Shown here piece by piece: positions 61,141 to 64,000 of a stretch of 64,000 bases of DNA. The notes under the pieces were generated by a model. The model was not told the DNA's origin and searched no databases. It was given only the letters and a program-made list of their open reading frames with translations. Numbering within the stretch: the stretch's first letter is position 1; the number at the start of each line of letters is the position of its first letter. A program made the position numbers and the translations under genes. This DNA comes from CAVPCZ01 sp963779225 (GTDB lineage: Bacteria > Bacteroidota > Ignavibacteria > UBA10030 > UBA6906), in contig CAVZWW010000001.1 of assembly GCA_963779225.1 (NCBI GenBank), positions 930,001 through 994,000 of the forward strand, read 5' to 3'.

Positions 61141-61197
61141 GGGGAACCTACACTGGCGTGTATGCTTTCGACAGCACGAAGAATCAGAGACAACGGT

Positions 61198-61226
61198 AAG
61201 ATAGGGGAGAGGATGGCAAGAGTCAA
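61198..61226 (-). promoter_or_regulatory. Promoter of kinase copy 3
   Basis: Minus strand TTGACT, 17 nt, TATCTT; the -10 box is 58 nt before the TTG start. Matches copies 1 and 2. Confidence 0.75.
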
Positions 61227-61262
61227 ACGCGGGATTTGGAAAGAACGGGTATGGCAGGGGAT

Positions 61263-61294
61263 CAAGAAAAAACCCGCGGAAGCGGGCTTTCTTG
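61263..61294 (-). terminator. Strong minus-strand terminator upstream of kinase copy 3
   Basis: On the minus strand GCCCGC-TTCC-GCGGG then TTTTTT, with CAAGAAA/TTTCTTG extending the stem. It stops transcripts arriving from the tRNA-like and hairpin region just upstream (61305-61369), where no gene was recognised. Confidence 0.7.
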
Positions 61295-61304
61295 CAGATC
61301 CAAT

Positions 61305-61325
61305 CTCCACGAGTGGGTCGTGGAG
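61305..61325. other. Perfect 8-bp hairpin between terminator and tRNA-like repeat
   Basis: CTCCACGA/TCGTGGAG with a 5-nt loop. No obvious gene nearby; part of a decayed-looking stretch 61263-61370. From 61370 to 61705 I recognised nothing except the start of the next gene. Confidence 0.5.
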
Positions 61326-61343
61326 CCGTATTCCAAAATCGTT

Positions 61344-61369
61344 GCAGGGTGGACGAGACTCGAAACCGA
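61344..61369 (-). repeat. tRNA 3'-end-like repeat, copy A
   Basis: 26 nt that match 63758-63783 at 23 positions. On the minus strand both read like a T-arm plus acceptor (TTCGAGTCTC...CCACCC), but no matching 5' half, D-arm or anticodon arm was found. Confidence 0.5.
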
Positions 61370-61705
61370 AGGACTGAGTCCTTATCGGGTTGATGATGTT
61401 GACATCTGCATTGCCGGACACTATATTGTTCAACAACTCCTCTGCTAACAGTCTGTCCCGCTGCTACCAGAGGTCGCATCCCAAAGTGCCCGATGGAATT
61501 CAGATGCGAAGATTTCTGGGTACGAATCAGTCTTCCTAATCATGGCAGCCCGAATCTGTCCGAGGCCACTGTTTTTCGCCCTGTTGCAACTTGAAAGCAC
61601 AATGTCCCGGGCGTGCTGTTCTCCAAGAAACCCTCCTGAATCGGGCGACCCTATCTTCCTGGGGCATGCGAATCCACCAAAAAATCATCGAAACGAGTTA
61701 CCGCC

Positions 61706-63502
61706 ATGACTAAACGGGCAATGATACTTCTTACGGGGTTCGGGATTCTCTGGACCCCCCTCGTGGCACAAATGGATGGGCCTTCCCGAATTATGCGCGT
61801 CGAGACTGGACTTTGCCCGAACATTGTCGTAAAGGGCGAACCGGGGTGGACCATTCAAGAGCGCATGGACAAATACAAAGCCCCGGGTGTGAGCGTTGCG
61901 GTGATCGATAGTTTTCGCATTGTCTGGGCCAGGGCCTACGGAGTGAAGAATACTGCGACACAGGAGCCGGTAACCACATCGACCCTCTTCCAGGCGGCAT
62001 CAATCAGCAAGTCGGTCAATGCGACTGCGGTGATGCTGGAGGTTCAGCGCGGGAGGCTCTCACTCGACGTGAGTGTCAATCAGTATCTCACATCATGGAA
62101 ACTCCCTGACAACGCACTGGCCGCCTCGAAGAAGGTGACGCTGGCCAACCTCCTGAGTCACACGGGCGGGACGACGGTCAGCGGCTTCCCGGGGTATGCG
62201 TCAACGGAAGCTCTGCCAACAGTCCAGCAGATCCTTAGCGGCACGCCTCCGGCCAACACGGCTCCGGTCGTCGTGGACAGTGAACCCGCAAAACGCTTCC
62301 GGTACTCGGGCGGCGGGACGACCATCACACAGCTTGTGCTGATGGAGCTGGAAGGCAAACCGTATCGCCAGATCCTTCAGGAGCTCGTCCTGGACCCGGT
62401 CGGCATGATCTCCAGCACTTTTGAACAACCCCTGCCCGCATCGCGGGTCTCCGAAGCAGCAGTGGCACATGGGCCGGACGGGGCACCTCTCTCCGGCATG
62501 TACCACGTGTATCCCGAGCTGGCGGCTGCCGGCCTCTGGACGACGCCGACCGATCTGGCGAAATTCGCCATCGAGCATCAGCGCTCTTTGCAGGCGAAAT
62601 CGAATCGGATATTGTCGCAGGAATCCGAAGAGAAAATGATGACGCCGTATATCGGGGAGGCCTATGGATTCGGGTTCGGAATCGAGAAGAAGGGAAACGC
62701 CGAATATTTCCAGCACAGCGGCGGAAATTACGGGTTCAGCTGCCTGCTGATTGCTCACAAGCAAAAGGGATACGGGGCGGTTGTCATGCTGAATACAAAT
62801 GCTTACACGCTGATCCCCGAGATCATACGGTCCATTGCAAGCGAATACAAATGGGAAGACTACCTGCAGGCACCAATCGAGGCGGTTCAGGTCGATCCTG
62901 AGAATCTCCGGCGCGTAGCGGGTCGATATCGCATCGATCGTGACGAGCTGGTGCATATCAGCGAAGAGAATGGGAAATTGTTCGCCGCCGTGACGCTTGA
63001 TCCACCAACTGAGATCCTCCCGGTGTCGGATATGGAGTTCATCACGAGAGATGTGGGACGGCGTGCGGTTCTGCTGAAGGGGGCCGACCCGCAGCATGAT
63101 ACCCTCCGGATTTCCGGAGAGGCGGGGATCCTGATGGCTCCGCGCCTGGGCGAGGATCATTTCTTGCCCTTCGAGATGCTGATAGCAGGGAATCTTGAAG
63201 AGGCCATTGGCCAGTACAAATCGATCAGACAATCCAGCCCGTCCGATCCGTCGATCGCCCAATCACGGGTGAATCAGATCGGGTATCGGCTGCTACGGGC
63301 AGGCACTCTGGATGCAGCTATAGCCGTTTTTGAGATGAATGTGGAATTCTACCCGGACTCCTGGAATGTGTACGACAGTCTGGGCGAGGCGCTGGCGAAG
63401 AAGGGGGATAAGGTTTCAGCAATCAAGAATTATGAGGAAGCTCTCCGGCTGAATCCCGGGGCGGAAAGCGCAAGGAAGGCGCTTCTTGACCTGAAGGAGT
63501 AG
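61706..63502 (+). CDS. Class C beta-lactamase/serine hydrolase-like protein with C-terminal TPRs
   Basis: 598 residues. Signal peptide ends near PLVAQM. The domain is of the beta-lactamase class C/penicillin-binding type: S99-ISK102 gives the SxxK motif in QAASISKSV, FRYSGGGT is the Tyr region (YxN-type, here Y-S-G), and HSGGNYGF corresponds to the HxG motif. In this family the members include esterases and D-amino-acid peptidases; a true antibiotic hydrolase is not implied. A linker (about 395-480) and two to three TPR-like units (LEEAIGQYKSIRQSSP, LDAAIAVFEMNVEF, VSAIKNYEEALRLNPG) finish the protein. No promoter or strong ribosome site was visible. Probably periplasmic. Confidence 0.85.
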   Translation: MTKRAMILLTGFGILWTPLVAQMDGPSRIMRVETGLCPNIVVKGEPGWTIQERMDKYKAPGVSVAVIDSFRIVWARAYGVKNTATQEPVTTSTLFQAASISKSVNATAVMLEVQRGRLSLDVSVNQYLTSWKLPDNALAASKKVTLANLLSHTGGTTVSGFPGYASTEALPTVQQILSGTPPANTAPVVVDSEPAKRFRYSGGGTTITQLVLMELEGKPYRQILQELVLDPVGMISSTFEQPLPASRVSEAAVAHGPDGAPLSGMYHVYPELAAAGLWTTPTDLAKFAIEHQRSLQAKSNRILSQESEEKMMTPYIGEAYGFGFGIEKKGNAEYFQHSGGNYGFSCLLIAHKQKGYGAVVMLNTNAYTLIPEIIRSIASEYKWEDYLQAPIEAVQVDPENLRRVAGRYRIDRDELVHISEENGKLFAAVTLDPPTEILPVSDMEFITRDVGRRAVLLKGADPQHDTLRISGEAGILMAPRLGEDHFLPFEMLIAGNLEEAIGQYKSIRQSSPSDPSIAQSRVNQIGYRLLRAGTLDAAIAVFEMNVEFYPDSWNVYDSLGEALAKKGDKVSAIKNYEEALRLNPGAESARKALLDLKE

Positions 63503-63744
63503 TCTGGATACACGGCCCGAGTCCATGACGAAAAGGATGGCCAACGGCACGACTCAGCAGAATCCTGTTCATGGGCATACTCCTGGTGATGGGCGACGGG
63601 AAAGAAGACCGAGACGCCCGCGCCGGAGGTTACAGAAATCGGCATCCATGAATCTGGCCATTGGCCATCTTTCCAACGGTTATCGACGCGATGTGAGGGG
63701 ACTGCGCGACATCAATAGAGCGAAAATGCCCGAATCGTATGGAC

Positions 63745-64000
63745 TCAGGCATTTCTCGCGGGGTGGATGAGACTCGAACCCGAGACCTGCTGTGGGACAA
63801 AGAGGCACAGGCTGCGGCACGTCTCATCCGCTTTGATCTTCTCGAGGTCCAACTCCATTACGTAAATGTCGCCTCTTCCCGTTCGATCGCTCGAAAAAGC
63901 AAGTCGTTTCCCATCAGGTGACCAGCAGCCCCATAGGCGTCGGGTTGAAGATCCTTGCTCTTGGAGAAACAAAATGCTCGAAAAGCGCCTCCGAGGGGCC
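63745..64000 (-). pseudogene. C-terminal fragment of a PD40/WD40-like beta-propeller protein (partial)
   Basis: The minus-strand frame ending at 63745 contains WSPDGKRLAFSSDRTGRGDIYVMELD, a PD40 blade as in TolB or kinase-associated propellers; the gene continues beyond the window. In the frame upstream of the Trp, the residues (QGSSTRRLWGC) look unlike a propeller, whereas the next frame reads DLQPDAYGAA just before it, so a one-base frameshift near 63925 is possible. The tail after VMELD covers the tRNA-like repeat at 63758. Could be an intact C-terminus of an unusual protein. Confidence 0.45.
63758..63783 (-). repeat. tRNA 3'-end-like repeat, copy B
   Basis: Direct repeat of 61344-61369 (23/26). 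Here the minus strand has G-TTCGAGT-C, a correct T-loop core, but the remaining T-stem pairs poorly and there is no acceptor 5' strand. Lies in the coding tail of the PD40 fragment. Confidence 0.5.

Noticed and set aside
61344..61369. Complete tRNA gene
   Set aside because: Only the T-arm/acceptor-like 3' part is recognisable here and at 63758; no D-arm, anticodon arm or 5' acceptor strand within 60 nt.
61141..61479. 113-residue N-terminal extension of kinase copy 3
   Set aside because: It would start upstream of the promoter at 61198-61226, has no ribosome site, and paralogues begin at the GQT motif.
1..64000. Mobile elements, CRISPR arrays, rRNA and prophage genes
   Set aside because: No transposase, integrase, terminal inverted repeats, regularly spaced repeats or phage structural proteins were found in any of the long ORFs.

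Overview
The window reads as a chromosomal segment of a moderately GC-rich Gram-negative bacterium of the FCB group (Bacteroidota/Chlorobi/Ignavibacteria-like). The main evidence is five large secreted proteins with type IX secretion (T9SS) C-terminal signals of the N-[FY]-P-N-P-F-N type, a TonB-dependent receptor with a carboxypeptidase-regulatory-like N-domain, many lipoproteins, and a Y_Y_Y beta-propeller sensor kinase. Many genes are preceded by sigma70-like promoters with exactly 17 nt between a TTGACT/TTGACA/TTGxxx box and a TA-rich -10 box, unlike the classical Bacteroides TTTG/TAnnTTTG pattern. No rRNA, complete tRNA, CRISPR array, transposase or phage gene was found.

Layout. 0-17.4 kb: mostly secreted and extracytoplasmic proteins: a truncated M28 peptidase, a 2,033-residue Ig-like repeat adhesin, a URO-D-type methyltransferase-like enzyme, a PfkB-HAD fusion, a di-heme cytochrome c peroxidase lipoprotein, an M6 protease and an esterase with T9SS tail. 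17.4-25.1 kb (minus strand): a Ser/Thr kinase with TPRs, a TonB-dependent receptor and a hybrid histidine kinase in one probable transcript, preceded by a 41-residue leader that looks like the broken N-terminus of another such kinase. 25.1-29.4 kb (plus strand): a GalU-like nucleotidyltransferase overlapping a 1,105-residue sugar kinase/UDP-sugar pyrophosphorylase fusion, expressed back-to-back with the kinase transcript.

29.4-44.7 kb: a VanZ-like membrane protein, a c-type cytochrome, a GH28 pectinase overlapped with an HsmA-like membrane protein, a lipoprotein, an NmrA-like NAD(P)-binding protein, an SGNH esterase, an outer-membrane-like protein, a sugar/H+ symporter, an ArsR/thioredoxin/ArsP-like permease operon with a visible operator, and a lipoprotein with a likely clan CD cysteine-peptidase fold. 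GH28, SGNH esterase, symporter and the sugar-activating fusion suggest plant-polysaccharide use. 44.9-53 kb (minus strand): a matrixin-like protease with chitobiase-C-type repeats, two response regulators and a propeller histidine kinase. 53.5-61.2 kb (minus strand): two more Ser/Thr kinase-TolB-like-TPR proteins sharing promoter, 5' leader and non-ATG starts, with two tandem lipoproteins and an orphan AraC-type regulator between them. 61.7-64 kb: a class C beta-lactamase-like serine hydrolase with TPRs, flanked by two short tRNA-3'-end-like repeats, and the C-terminal fragment of a PD40 propeller protein.

The segment is signal-transduction rich: three Ser/Thr kinases, two histidine kinases, two free receiver proteins, and ArsR and AraC regulators sit among genes for surface and secreted enzymes. 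The best candidates for unusual biology are the kinase-pyrophosphorylase fusion operon, the kinase family with its coupled relic leader, and the clan-CD-like lipoprotein.
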